DNA from: Adiantum capillus-veneris | Taxonomy: Eukaryota; Streptophyta; Polypodiopsida; Polypodiales; Pteridaceae | Assembly: GCA_014529385.2 (NCBI GenBank) | Contig: CM043955.1 | Location: 153,417,640-153,481,639 of the forward strand | Length of the DNA stretch: 64,000 nt | Direction: 5' to 3' | Notes under the pieces: generated by a model | What the model was told of the DNA's origin: nothing | What the model saw: the letters and a program-made list of their open reading frames with translations, nothing else | Database searches by the model: none | Made by a program: the position numbers and the translations under genes | Shown here: one piece after another, positions 1 to 11,423 of the stretch | Position numbering within the stretch: position 1 is the stretch's first letter | How the letters are laid out: each line of letters begins with the position of its first letter

Positions 1-1200
1 GCCCTCTGTAGAGATAGAGATAGAGCGATAGTGCTCTACTGAGACACATCAGGTGTTGTCGGAGTCTGTGCAAGTAGAGGTAGAGCAGGTTTGGTCCCTA
101 GAGACACACACAAAGATGACAGATATGGAGTGTTGAAAGGACGCCCTTTCAACAACGTTTCCACAAAGATTCCATTAAGATTTCTCAAATATTTTGTAAA
201 GATTCCACATGAAGATGGTGATGAAGTAATGAAGATGAAGATGGATGCTGCAACATGAAGATACGAGTTCATGGGCGTCATCGAATATCCCGTTATTATT
301 ATTTTGAGCCATTATTGCCACTTTTGTAATGTTTACGGGAACCTCATATTTTAAATCGACACTTGTATTTTGGCCGCAGATGCTTGTATCATGAGTAAAG
401 CCAACTCAAATTCTTGTAATTAATCTCTGTAGAAGCCTAGGGACAATTCAGGTCATTTGGCCGGACATTACGTTTGAAGGCTTTGTATATAAGCTGAAAC
501 CTAAGGCTTTGTAAAAAAGACATTACGTTATCTCAAATAATATACAGTCATGGGTTCTGCAGCACACAATAGTGAGCTTCATGCACACACACTGTCGCGC
601 ACACTAATCACATTATAGATATGAGAGTAGGAGCGTGTTAGCATCGAGGAGCTCTCCGCGTCGACGCAAGCAATGCAAGCCGAGGGCCACATTGGGAGCC
701 CGCCTGCTACGACCTATATTTGGTCGTAAGTACCTCAAACGACATCCGTTCTGAATGATCAAGTAGTCGTTAGAATCAGGGCGAGAAGCTCTTCGTGTTG
801 ATGTCTTTGTAGATCAGTTCCGGACACTTTGGAAATTGCTGTTTTGAGTCTATTGCGACAGCGATTAGAGGTCTTACAGTTATGGTTTTCAAGGTTTAAG
901 TGTTTGGCTACATAGGATATGTCCTTGTGAGTCTTGCCCTCCGATTTCGAGTCATTCCGATATGATTTGAGACTGTTTCGAGCTTGTAGTGTTTTGTAGG
1001 ATGCGTTGTCTGTTTCTTTGCTTTATGGTAGTGTTGTGGTAGGATTAGTGACTGTAGAGTGTTGTTCATGTCTAGCTCAGGGTTGACAACCCAGAGATTT
1101 CCTCCATGCCCTAGTCGGGTCAGCTACGTCCTCGGATTGACAGTTTGTTGGTCTGTGTTCTCGCTGTGCTCCATCGTCCGTCGCGGCGTACCCGCTAACA
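1..1200 (+). repeat. 5' LTR of Gypsy-1 (left end outside or not identifiable)
   Basis: The right boundary is inferred from a terminal CA at 1199-1200, followed one base later by a tRNA-Asp-like primer binding site. A TATA-type box (TATATAAG) at 486-493 fits an LTR promoter, so transcripts would start near 515-525. I see no second copy of this LTR in the window, so the left end cannot be placed by comparison. No credible protein is encoded here. Confidence 0.6.
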
Positions 1201-1201
1201 T

Positions 1202-1219
1202 TGGCGCCACTGTCGGGGA
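1202..1219 (+). other. Primer binding site of Gypsy-1 (tRNA-Asp-like)
   Basis: The sequence TGGCGCC-N6-GGGGA resembles the complement of the plant tRNA-Asp 3' end used by many plant gypsy elements, with mismatches in the middle six bases. It lies one base after the terminal CA of the LTR, as expected for first-strand priming. Confidence 0.7.
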
Positions 1220-3925
1220 CGAAGCGCCTAAACTAGCGTAGACCGCATCACTCGTGTTTGATAGTATAGCGTTTCTCTAGAGTTTTCCAGAGTGTTGTCA
1301 CCATTTGCCTTCTTAGTGGGAAGTCAAAGAGCGGATCTCTTGACTGAGGGATAGCCAGGGAGCCTGAGTCTCGCCAAGGTGGTCCACCATGAGGTTGAGG
1401 TATGGTTATATTATTTTGTTGTGTGTTTAGATTAGGTTTTATGGTTTGTGTGTTTGGTTGCGACTTATGGTTGTGAAGAACTTGAAAGAGAAAAAACGCA
1501 AAGAAAAACGCAAAAGGTAAGGAGGAGGTTGTTTGCTTGCCAGAAAGCAAAAACAACCATTCAACCATCCAAAGTAGGACTTTAGGTAGTGTAGGACATC
1601 TGATGTTGATCTAGAGCAATTTTGACATGAAAATGTGCTTGAAAACACAAAAGGCGGAATTGTGCTGATTATGGCAAAAGTGCTCTAAAATGGTCGTTTG
1701 AAAGCTGATTTGAGTGCTTGTTTTTGCATTGGAGACCTTAAGGTAGGGGGAAAACACACATTTGGTACAATCCAAAAAAAAAAACCCCAAAAAACCCAAA
1801 AAAACAAAAATCTGAAACCAAATCTGCAATTTTCAAAAAACAAAAAGTTTGACCTCAAGACCTTGTTTTGCATATGCTCTAGAGCTTGTATGTGAAATTT
1901 CAAAGCATTTGCATCAGTGCTTGTGTATCTAAGTGCGAATTTGCTTTTTCCGAGTGTAAGGAAGTGAACTGTGAAATACTTGAATTTAAAGGAAAAGAAG
2001 TCCAAATTGAATGAAACTTTGGGGATAGGCTTCTAAGGGCATTGGGAACCAAACTATCCAAAAACAGAGAAAAAATTCACTTCCCAGTGGCTCTCTGCTC
2101 AGTCTATCGCGATAGACTGGTGAATTGGAGATAGACTCACAATCAGGCAAAACCCCTCATGCCATAGGTAAAACACATCAATACAAGGCTGCTCCCAAAA
2201 ATTGAGTGTACTTGGACAGCTGCTTGACCACTAAACCTCAAGTTTGGTGTTTAGAGTCAGACTTCAGAGACAAATTGGGTAAAGGGACTTGACCAAATTT
2301 CCAAACCTTATGAAACTTGGTATACATGATCTACAGAGGGTAGGGAACACATCTGTGAAAAGAAAATTTGAAAAAAATGTCATTTTGGCATACTTGGTGA
2401 GTCTATCGCGATAGACTAAGAACCCAGTGATAGAAACTGAATTTTTCAAAAACCTGTGTGGCATAGCTTGGAAAGATGCTATCAAGGACACATAAAAATT
2501 TTGAAGTCATTTGGACATCAGAAAGTGGGTCTAAGACCATTTGAGAGGATTCAGCTTGTAGAAAACACCAGATCTGGTCTAACTGACCAAGTAAAAGTCC
2601 AAACCACTTGAAAATTGGTAGGAGGACTAAGGAGAGGTGTTGGAACACAGTGGTATAGTCAAAGTTCAAGTTTGACCTATAAAAGGGGTACTTGCTGAGT
2701 CTATCGCGATAGACTCAAAGCAGGGCCAAAGAAATTGAAATTTTCAAAACCCACTGTAGCATAGCTTGTTTAGCCTCTCAGGAGGTTACACACAAAATTT
2801 GGTGGATTTTGGACATTGGGAAGTCATCCTAAGTCTATTTTCTAGTGATTAGATAGACTCAGAATTCTAGAGTTGGAGTTGGAGACCTAAGAAAAACTCC
2901 AAAACAAGTGGAAATTGGTGAGCAAGGTGTACAGAGCATAGGGAACACAGTGGTGAAGAGAAATCTAGAAAATTTTCAAAATTGAAGAACTTGGTGAGTC
3001 TATCCCGATAGACTAGGGTTTTTTCACAAAAATTGAAATGTTTGAAAATTGACCTTAGGGCCTTGTTCTACATGTTTTTGTGAGCCTATGGTTAAAATTT
3101 GAGTAAATTTGGAGTATTGTAAGTGCATCTAAGAGGATTACTTCATAAGATCAGAAAAGAGACTGTTGTTTGATGCAAGTTAAAAAGGAAAAGTATTCCA
3201 AATTGGTTGAAACTTGGTGAGTAGTATCTCAAGAGAAGGGGGAACTCAAATCTGTAAAAACAGTTGAAAAACTGTATCCCAGTAACACTCTGGTGAGTCT
3301 ATCGCGATAGACTTAGGAATTCACTGTAGAAAATTCAAGATTCAAATATGACTTCATATTTGGGTTCAGAAGGCCCATTATACCCTGTACACAAAGTTTG
3401 AGTGCATTTGGACATCTGCAAGGGGTACTTGGTGAGTCTATCGCGATAGACAAGTCAGGAATTTTTTTTTGAGAATTTTTGTTGAAACCAAGTATACCAC
3501 CGGGTTTATCATTGCCTAAGGAGTGCACACACCAATTTTGGGCTCAAACTGACCACTTGCAAAAACATCAGATAGAGCAACTTTCCAAATTACATCTCAC
3601 TGTTTTGGTCATAACTTTCACATACGGACTCCGATTCCAAAACTTTTTTTATCAAAACGTAGCTTAAGAGCAGCACTACAGATCTTAGAGTAAAATGACA
3701 AAAATGGTTTCCAACGGCATACATTTTGGTCAGTTTTGAAAAAAACGTTGTTTAAGGCCTCAAAATGCATCCGGAAGTCAGAGGTGTCTAAAACCGACAA
3801 TTTGAGAGAATTGTAAGAAAACGCTCACGGTTTGGACATAGTTTTGGATTTTCCTTGACCAAAACACTTGAACACACTGAGAGAGGTATTACTACAGCAA
3901 GCTAGAGCTGTTAAGCCTAGAAGTC
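1220..3925 (+). other. Long untranslated leader of Gypsy-1
   Basis: About 2.7 kb separates the primer site from the gag start and contains no credible coding sequence. It is A/T-rich with many AAAA and CCAAA runs. From 2100 to 3450 it carries imperfect repeats of about 299 bp, each with a 16-bp palindrome (described separately). Leaders of this length occur in some plant gypsy lineages. Confidence 0.6.
2102..3451 (+). repeat. Array of 16-bp palindromes at 299-bp spacing
   Basis: The palindrome GTCTATCGCGATAGAC occurs at 2102, 2401, 2699, 3297 and 3436. A one-mismatch version with CCCGAT at the centre is at 2998. Intervals are 299, 298, 299, 299 and 139 bp. The sequence between copies is an imperfect repeat: phrases such as 'catttggacat', 'aacttggt..g..' and 'gggaacacag' recur in the same order. 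The last interval is a partial unit. The palindrome is better conserved than its surroundings, which suggests it is the functional or recombination-relevant part of each unit. Confidence 0.85.
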
Positions 3926-5577
3926 ATGTCTACATCAGAATCAGACTCAGCTTATACAAGCACATGGATTGCGGGGATAGATGAGCACCCGCCCAGAATA
4001 GATATTCCAAACCTACAATACATAAAGACCAATTTTGTGGAGAGAGTTTGGACGTATAACCATAAAAGTGAAGGACTATATAGGTATATTAATGGAGATC
4101 AATTCAACCTTTACAGTTGCTTAGAGCCTTACCCAAATGAGCTGACAGAGTACAAGCTCTTATATGTCTATACATACGAGGTCGACCGACAATGGACATC
4201 TTTATTTGTTGACAAGTATGGACGAGAATATAGAGCTGTAGAAAGCACAAATTCACGAACCAAATTAGAGATGAGTGGATATTTGGTCAATGAAGGACCT
4301 CCAATACATCCACAAAACACAGGAACCTCTAAGAGAATTCCAAAGAGGGGACCACCACCTGGATTTTCCCCTAGAGCGAGAATGAGAGATGAAACAATAC
4401 CAGTGAGGAGTATGGTTCCATACTTTGCACCCCAAAGTACAAGACCATCCCAGCTAAGAAAATGGGTAAATAGAAAGTACAATGGCATAGGAGACCCATA
4501 CGCCCATGTTTCGGCTTTCAAGCAAGTCCTACGAGCAGAACGAGTAGAGGACTTCCACACGCAGTATGAGGGTTTGGACTTACATTGGAGGACAATGCAC
4601 AAGCATGGTTTGAACTATTGAACCGGAGAGAGTTCACAACCATTGAGAAAATCTTGGATGAATTTGTTCAAGAATTCACCAAGAGGGGCATAAAACATAA
4701 CACCCTTCCTAAGATTCAGGAATTTAAACAAGGCGAAACAGAAACATTGCAACATGCAATACTGCGTTTCAAGCAATATGTTGCTAGATATCCTACCCAA
4801 GAGTTACCCATGCCAAAACGTCAGATCCTATGCTTCATCAGAGGGCTTAGGAATGAGAATCTCCAAAAGGACCTATACATGAAAAGATACCAAACCTTGG
4901 AAGAGGTGACCAAAGTGGCAGTTGACCTAGTTGACAATTTCGAATTCTATGAAGATGGTCAGAAGAAGATGAATGATGCGAGTGAGAAAAAGAAAACCGT
5001 TGATCTTGAGGATCAAAGAGGGAATCTAGGACAAAACCAAGTAAATGTTGATGAGCAAATCATAGAGAATGTGATGCAACGCATCAACCACTCTGACAGA
5101 GTACTAGCCTATACAGTTCCTAAATCACACAGGTGCATGACATGTGGAGGGGACCATCCGACGCAACATTGTCCTGACTATAGACCTAAGACTCCACCAG
5201 GGTTTGAGCATGTTATGTCTCAACCGCCTAGATATCATCCTGTAGTAACGGAACAAGTGTTCTTAAGTGAAAGACCCATAGCTGCTAGAAATGCATATGT
5301 GAGTCATGAGCTTCAAACAGAAAGATATGTGGTAGATCAGAGGCCACTTCAAGGTCAATATCAAGTATTGCCACAACAACCAATACGTCCATGTGACAGA
5401 TGTGGTAGTAGTGATCACTTGATTAAGGATTGTCCACACCATGATATCATGATAAATGTATATTGTAATGAGTGTGCAGTCACACATATGATTTTGGATT
5501 GTCTTAAGCATCCAAGAAAGAAAGGTAAAATGCAACCACATGTTACCTTTCCTTCTACAAGCAAATCAGATAAATAA
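3926..5577 (+). pseudogene. Gag polyprotein of Gypsy-1, one frameshift, three zinc knuckles
   Basis: The first frame starts with ATG at 3926 and runs to 4621. The reading then continues in a second frame from about 4580 to 5577, so one indel near 4570-4600 breaks the gene. The capsid part contains the WFELLNRRE and EFTKRG stretches typical of retrotransposon gag domains. The nucleocapsid part has one canonical CX2CX4HX4C knuckle (CDRCGSSDHLIKDC) and two CX2CX3HX4C variants (CMTCGGDHPTQHC and CNECAVTHMILDC). Gag would form the particle and bind the genomic RNA. The ATG choice is supported by the following open frame and the preceding stop-rich leader. Confidence 0.85.
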
Positions 5578-5578
5578 C

Positions 5579-6556
5579 GAGCCGCAACAAAAGGAGAGGC
5601 GACAACAACAACAGAGCAAGAAACAATTGCAAAAGAACAGGTGCTTAACAAGAAGATGAAAGTAAGCAAGTTGCTCCAGTAAACGTTGTCACAAGAGCAG
5701 AAGCAAAAGTGCAAGAGCAGAAGCCTACAGATGGAGAGACTAGTAAGAGTTCCAAAAGCCGTAGAAACTCTAGACGAGCAAGAAGGACTAGAATGAAAGC
5801 GAGACTAGAAAGGGAGAAAGGAGAAGAAAAGGATGTTACAGCTGAGTTGGAAACAACTCAAGAGCAACAGACACAGCAAAGGGAAGCTGAAACCCTTAAA
5901 CCAGCTGAAGCACCCAAGAGTGCTAGTTCAGGAGGATCTGTCCTAGTGGACAAAGTGAATGAGCCTTTAGACGCGATTTTACAGGCTTATGAGGCTAGAT
6001 TGGCAAATAGACAGACCTTAGAACAAAGATGGATGACCCATCCTTATCCCGAATAGAGAAGCAGAGGCTAGAAATGTGTAAGCAACTCATTATAACTGCT
6101 CAAGCATTGCTAGAACCACCTCCACCAGAAGTGAAGGATAGGATAGTCACCCCAGTGCACAAAGATCAGAGCATTAATGTAGATGAATTGCCTAGAGAAG
6201 AGGTAGATCATTGGGAAGAACCGCTGCCAAGGTCGGAAGACTCGAGGGTAGTCCAAAATACAATAGATGAATCAATGAGGGATTTCCCACCCTATGTTCC
6301 TATAGTTGAGGAGCAGTGGCCAGAGGAGTTATGGAAGGCTGTCCGAGATGCCCAAAAAAGAGAAGAGGATGCTGTACCAGCACCATTTCCTGAAATCACA
6401 TTAGATAGACCACAAATGAGTGTTGATGCGAGGTCATATTATGGTGACGTAGGATCGGTAGCCTCCGAAGACAGTAGACCTACATCGTTAAGAACTTTTC
6501 CACAGTACATGGGAGATTTTGAGGTAAAGTCTGAGATAGTGAGAGTTCCATCATAG
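5579..6556 (+). pseudogene. Charged linker between gag and protease of Gypsy-1
   Basis: Two open stretches in different frames (5709-6056 and 6029-6556) encode a Glu/Gln/Arg-rich, low-complexity protein with a basic patch near its start. A phrase ending in VVTRAEAK just upstream of 5709 parallels AYAITRSM at the same place in Gypsy-2, so this linker belongs to the shared polyprotein plan. Stops and frame changes show it is decayed. No enzymatic domain is visible. Confidence 0.55.
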
Positions 6557-6621
6557 AGGCTAGGAGGGACAAAATAATTGGACACAAAAATTTTGTTTGA
6601 CTTGCTATCCACGCCAGTGAA

Positions 6622-7254
6622 GTGCACAATTACGTTGGCAGAACTTTTGAAAACCAGGCCAAGTATGTGGATGGATATAGGAAAATGCTTGAAAAAATTG
6701 GGATCAAAAGCCCGTTAAGGTTTCTGGAAAAAGAGCCTGTCGAGTACAATGGGAATGAAACAAAAGCTATACTTGACAGCGGAGTAGGAATTGCCATAGC
6801 AACAAAACAAATATGGGAGAAATGGGGTAGGCCCGCCTTTAGAACAACCAGAATAAAATTAAAGTTAGCGGATGGGCATGTGGAAAGACCCATGGGATTG
6901 CTAGAAGCGATAGTAGTGTCTTCTTGTGGTATAGAGTATGCACATAATTTTGCCATAGTTGACTTTGGCAAGAAAAATAACTATGAAATCATCCTTGGAA
7001 GACCATTCATGAGGCAACTCAAGATGGTACAAGATTGGGGTTATGATTATCTATACTTGAGACATGCTGAAACCACAACACGTGTAAATATGAGAAATCA
7101 TAGTTACCAAGATGTAACTAGAACGCCCGTGGAAGATTTTGATTCTGCAACACAAAGTGGATCAACGACCATCCGTGGATGGGCAAAAAGAAAGAAATCT
7201 GGATGTGCAGAGCATCGGAGTGTAGTGACTTTGGGAGAAATGAGAATGCCTTAG
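6622..7254 (+). pseudogene. Retropepsin-type aspartic protease of Gypsy-1
   Basis: The active-site motif is AILDSGVGIAIA and the second conserved strand is EIILGRPFMRQLKMVQDW, the usual order for a retroviral-type protease. Gypsy-2 has a clear homologue (ILDGGAG ... MILGRPFM). The enzyme would cut the Gag-Pol precursor in the particle. The reading frame is open for 210 codons, but the parts that should follow (RT, RNase H, integrase) are absent. The ATG at 6622 is probably internal to the former polyprotein, not a true start. Confidence 0.8.
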
Positions 7255-8082
7255 AGAGGGTCTTATAAGATGATGCTTACATAAGAGAGCCTTTTCCGGA
7301 AGAGGCGTTAGAACCGCTAGAGTGGACTCAGATATTGGCTACTTTGGATTCACTTGCCCAAGACCGCCTCATTTTTTGGTTCCCCCACTCAGGAGGGCCT
7401 TCATGTGAGTGTGTTGCATGTTCAAATTTAAGATTGTGTTGTGTGAATGCTAAAGGTTCATGTGGCTTGAGTGCTTAATTTCTAGAATGATTGAATTGGT
7501 TGCATGAATTATGTACATTTGTATGAGCATGCCATTCCACTTGCACGGAAAACTATCCATGTCATTGTGAGCACAAAATTATATTCCAATGTGTCATTCG
7601 TGGAGTTTTTGGTCCTAATAGATTAGGGAAAATTAAGACATCAATAAACCCTTTCATTCTACCTTTCATTAGGTAGGACCTTAACTTGGATGTGTATATC
7701 GTTAGGTTAGGCATTAGGTTATGCGGTGTATGTGTTTAGACGATAGGCCGGGAAGAGGTTTTTTCCCATTTCATTTTGTATCTCATATTCGGATCAACAT
7801 CACAATTAGTAGGAAGATTCATTTTCAACAGTGCATGGTCTTTTTGTTTGGTTCACAAAAGGTCACAGAAATTCTTGCATCTCCACAACATGTTATTTTG
7901 CCTCTTATTGACTATCACACCTTGTTTGATGTGCATGTTTTCATTCTATTGTAAAAATAAAAAATAACAAATTTGCATCCTTGCAAGACATCGTGTGTGT
8001 GTTTTTCTCTCTCAAAAAACAAAAAGCGATGTGTATTTAGGATTCTCATAGCTTCATTTGAGAACCATTTTCTCTTGCAACC
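7255..8082 (+). other. Non-coding stretch after the Gypsy-1 protease
   Basis: No RT, RNase H or integrase motif was found on either strand. The first 120 bases still look like decayed polyprotein. The rest is A/T-rich and stop-rich. The short open frames here have no recognisable features. The simplest reading is that the pol region was lost by deletion. Confidence 0.5.
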
Positions 8083-8493
8083 TTGATAGGGCTTGAAGAA
8101 GATATCTTGTTTGAAGTTGTGAAAAGTCTTTCTCACTCAATGTGGGTGGATATTGAAGACAACCATTTTCATATCCGTTGCTACTACCTTACTGCCTTCA
8201 ACAAACACGCAGATTTCTCTTTTATACAACTTGTTTGTACTTTGGGGATTGTTGAGAGAGTGTCGTTTATCACTTGGGATATTGTTACCAGTTGGGATCA
8301 AGAAAATGAAGTGCTAGAAATTTTCATTGATCTCTTAAGTTTTGAGGAATTTCGACCCTTTCTAGAGGTAATCAATAGAGATCCCTCGTACTTTGACCAA
8401 ACATCTCATGAATTCATTGAAGCTTGGTTAGCTGACGACGAGGATCTAGGGTGGTTTCTCTTGACTTCACCGTTTTCTAGTGATTGGATGTGA
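8083..8493 (+). CDS. Acidic ORF of unknown function, probable 3' ORF of Gypsy-1
   Basis: An open frame of 136 codons encodes an acidic protein rich in Asp, Glu, Phe and Trp (motifs include TWDIVTSWDQ and WLADDEDLGWF). There is no signal peptide, membrane segment or known motif. By eye it shares a weak pattern with the acidic ORF at 12970-13428 in Gypsy-2 (W-D-[LI]-[IV], then LE..[IL]..LL, then FDQ, then an acidic cluster). Both lie on the sense strand downstream of the polyprotein. It may be an accessory ORF of this element family. Function is unknown. Confidence 0.4.
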   Translation: MIGLEEDILFEVVKSLSHSMWVDIEDNHFHIRCYYLTAFNKHADFSFIQLVCTLGIVERVSFITWDIVTSWDQENEVLEIFIDLLSFEEFRPFLEVINRDPSYFDQTSHEFIEAWLADDEDLGWFLLTSPFSSDWM

Positions 8494-8535
8494 ATCTCTT
8501 GTTTTTAATCCTTGTTATAATCAATCTATTTGCAA

Positions 8536-8720
8536 ATGGAGGGTCAACAACAAATGTCAGGATACCCTCTTTCCTTTGGAGAGCCTGGTGAGGATATGCT
8601 ACATTGTTTCTTGCAAACTTTCGCATGGAGTTTCATATTAATCATCAATTAAGTAGTACTTAGAAAAGATGCATGCACTTGGTTTCAATCTTTGTCTAAG
8701 GAGATTAGAGGTAATTTTCA
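8536..8720 (+). pseudogene. Gag relic of Gypsy-3
   Basis: A short stretch encodes TWFQSLSKEIRGNFQQVG, matching the 'A..WF..L...I..F' core of retrotransposon capsid domains. It is preceded by an ATG-initiated fragment (8536) that stops early. Frames are broken. Its position before the protease and RT relics gives the order gag-PR-RT. Confidence 0.45.
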
Positions 8721-9002
8721 ACAAGTTGGGAATTTGTGATGAGACGGTTCTGAGGTCACTACTTTCATCCCACAAGCACCCATAAATTGTGGCAAGAGAT
8801 TGTTGTTTTGAAACAAAATTCTTTTGATGATTATCATCCATATAAAAAGGAATTTTTGTGCCTATGGAGTCTTTGGTTAAGAAGCCTTCCTAACCCTGAG
8901 GGTGGGGATGAGTTTTTGAAAAAAAGAGGTTTAATGTTGGACTATTTTCAACTTTAAAAACTAAGGAGATGGTAGGCAAGCCGACAAACTTTACTGAAGC
9001 TC

Positions 9003-9488
9003 ATGATAGAGAATCTCGTGAACAAACTAGGGTTGAGGATCCAAGAACCCACGGTGATTAAGTTAAAATTGGTAAATAATAGCAAGGCACGTTGCCTGGG
9101 GCTTATCAGATTTGTGGGAAGTAGAGTCCTTGGGATTAAAAAGAATGTTGATTTATTTATGCTGACCACCAAAGGGAATGGGTATCCCCCTATCCTTGGT
9201 CGGGCATGGCTAATGCAAATGTGAGTCTTGCACGACTGGGAAACATGTAAACTCATATGCAAAAATGACAATCATAGGAAGATTGTCTACAACATGAAGG
9301 AGCAATGGAAAGAATATCTACAAGGTGAGTCAACACCATCTGAAACAGAACAAGAGCTCACAACTACAATCTCAAAAGAATTATACAATGACCTCACCAC
9401 CGCCAAAGAAGATTCCTCTATAGAAGTGACAGTATCAGACTCAAACCTCAGACACAAGAGCAACCATAAGAAAATAATGAAGAGTTAA
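9003..9488 (+). pseudogene. Protease relic of Gypsy-3
   Basis: Two open pieces (9003-9224 and 9228-9488) encode the C-terminal half of a retropepsin-like domain with YPPILGRAWL, followed by a linker beginning HDWETCKLICKN. The catalytic DTG/DSG segment is not recognisable. The junction at 9224-9227 is a stop codon. It differs in sequence from the proteases of Gypsy-1 and Gypsy-2, so this is a different element. Confidence 0.55.
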
Positions 9489-9619
9489 TAGAGGGTATGC
9501 TTTCCAAAACCCTCACACAAGATAAAAAGGGACAGTACAAAGAAATGTTACAGAAATTTCCTAACTTGTCTGTCAAAGATGACTTTGATGTCATCCAACA
9601 TCAAATTGAGCTAAATCCA

Positions 9620-10577
9620 GAAAGTTATCCTCAAACGCAGAAGCTATGAAGTTTGGGTGTTGTAAAGGAGGCAACACTTTTGAAGGAGGTTAGAAAGCTA
9701 TTAAATGCAAGTTTCATATACCCAGTGGAGAATTTAGAGTGGGTTTCCCCAATAGTGGTGACTCCAAAGAAAAATGGAAAATGGAGGGTGTGTGTGGACT
9801 ATCAAACACTTAATGAAGCAGCTAAGAGGGACCACTTCCCTCTTCCTTTCCAAAATGAGATTCTAAATGAAGTAGCAAGACATGAAAAATAAAATGTTTG
9901 AGATGGCTATTCATGCTACTTTCAAATACGCATTGCAAAGGAAGATCATAAGAAGGCAACTTTCATTACACCATGGGGATGTTTTGCATTTCAAGTCATG
10001 TCTTTTGGCCTAACTAATGCACTAGCCACCTTCCAATGGTTCATGAATTTTGTGTTTCAAGAGTTTTTTGGGAATTCAATAAGGGTGCTCATTGACGACT
10101 TTTGTATCTATAGCTCAAAGTCTTTGCATGTGCAAAATGTAGAAGAAGGATTGTGGTGCCTATAAAAACTTGGGGGGAATCTCAACCCCCATAAGTGACA
10201 CATTGGGGAAAACAAAGTCATTTTTCTTGGCCATAGGATATCACAAAGAGGAATTGAAGTGGATCTATCCAAGATTAAAGCTCTCGTGGATGCCTAGAAG
10301 CATCAAGGATGTTTCATCATTTATCCACAAGGTGAAGTACATGGAAAGGTTGATTCATTTAGCTGCTGCTGAGCTGTTGCAACCACTCCATAAGCTAACA
10401 AAACAAGTAGATTTTTCATGGTCTAATGAATTAGAGGAGTATTTCAAGGGCATAAATATGGTGTTGTTCAAGCTTCCAACATTGATGCCGCCATGTTAGG
10501 ATTTTCCTTTCTTTGTAAATCCAAGTGTGGGTATGGAGACAATAGCAGCCATTCTCCTACAACAAGATCCACATAGT
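9620..10577 (+). pseudogene. Reverse transcriptase and start of RNase H of Gypsy-3
   Basis: Recognisable RT blocks in order are FIYPVENLEWVSPIVVTPKKN, WRVCVDYQTLN, RDHFPLPF, FQIRIAKEDHKKATFITPWG, MSFGLTNALATFQ, LIDDFCIYSS (catalytic DD) and FLGHRISQRGIEVD. An RNase H start follows near 10500-10577. At least six stops or frame changes interrupt it. The relic ends abruptly at the shared CACTA sequence at about 10578. Confidence 0.8.
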
Positions 10578-10957
10578 AAAATGGTATAACCTTTCTATCA
10601 CCCATGCCAAGTATGATAGATTGATTATGCCATTTCTCTCTTGAATAATAGGTCTTCAGTTCAACTCCTCGTCGGCTAGATCTTTAGGTCTTTTAATTTT
10701 AATTAGTTTCCTACGACGCTCCCTTAGTTTCTCTTTCTTTCTCTCTCAATGTGTGTGCGTTTTTTTGGATCATATGCATGTTTTCTTTCTCTTTTCCTCT
10801 TTCAATGTGTGCGTTTTTTGTTTATGCATGTTCTCTCTCTCTTTTCCTCTCTCAATGCATGCGTTTTTTGTTTATGCATGCTCTCTCTCTCTTTTTCTCT
10901 CTCAATGTGTGTGTGCATTCTTTGTTTACGTATGTGTGTGCGTTTTTGCACTCTCTC

Positions 10958-10998
<41 letters not shown>

Positions 10999-11116
10999 AA
11001 CACTATGTGTGTGTGTGTATGTGTGTGTGTGAGAGAGAGAGCGAGGGAGAGAGAAATAGGGGAAGGGAACATGAGAATGAGGAGAGGGAAGGAGCATACC
11101 TGGCTCTCCTTCCTCT

Positions 11117-11160
<44 letters not shown>

Positions 11161-11423
11161 GAAAAAGAGAGAGAGAGAGAGAGAGAAAGAGTGAGGGAGA
11201 GCGTTACCTGCTCTTTGCTTGAGGGCGTCGAAAAACTCAGATCTGAGATCTGAGTTTTTGGGCGCGCTCGGTTATTTTTTTTACCCCAGCTGGCGTCGCT
11301 ATGAGCGTCGCTATGAGCGTCGCAAACTTCTTTGTAAATTTGCGACGCTCATAGCGACGCCGGGAATTTTTTTTTTGAGCGTCGCTGTGTGAGCGTCGCT
11401 AATGTGAAGAGTCTCTTGTAGTG
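10578..11423 (-). mobile_element. CACTA copy C: isolated 5' terminal segment
   Basis: The right end reads CTCTTGTAGTG (11413-11423), the inverted-repeat terminus of the CACTA family seen complete in copy B. The 846 bp match 50793-51752 of copy B in the same orientation, including the CT, GT and GA microsatellites, a 29-bp palindrome (11231-11259) and a subterminal hairpin (11292-11361). No transposase gene or opposite terminus is present, so it is a fragment. It sits exactly at the break in the 3' LTR of Gypsy-2, which indicates it inserted into that LTR before the left part was lost. Confidence 0.85.

Noticed and set aside
2102-3451. CRISPR-like array
   Set aside because: Repeats are palindromic but the spacing is 299 bp and the 'spacers' are themselves repeated. 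The setting is a plant retrotransposon.
7721-7967. Two 60-80 codon ORFs after the Gypsy-1 protease
   Set aside because: They overlap in different phases, contain no motif and lie in stop-rich A/T sequence.
10749-11253. Long overlapping open frames in three phases
   Set aside because: They are translations of CT, GT and GA microsatellites in CACTA copy C (Ser-Leu, Cys-Val and Arg-Glu repeats). The same frames occur in copy B at 50962-51407.
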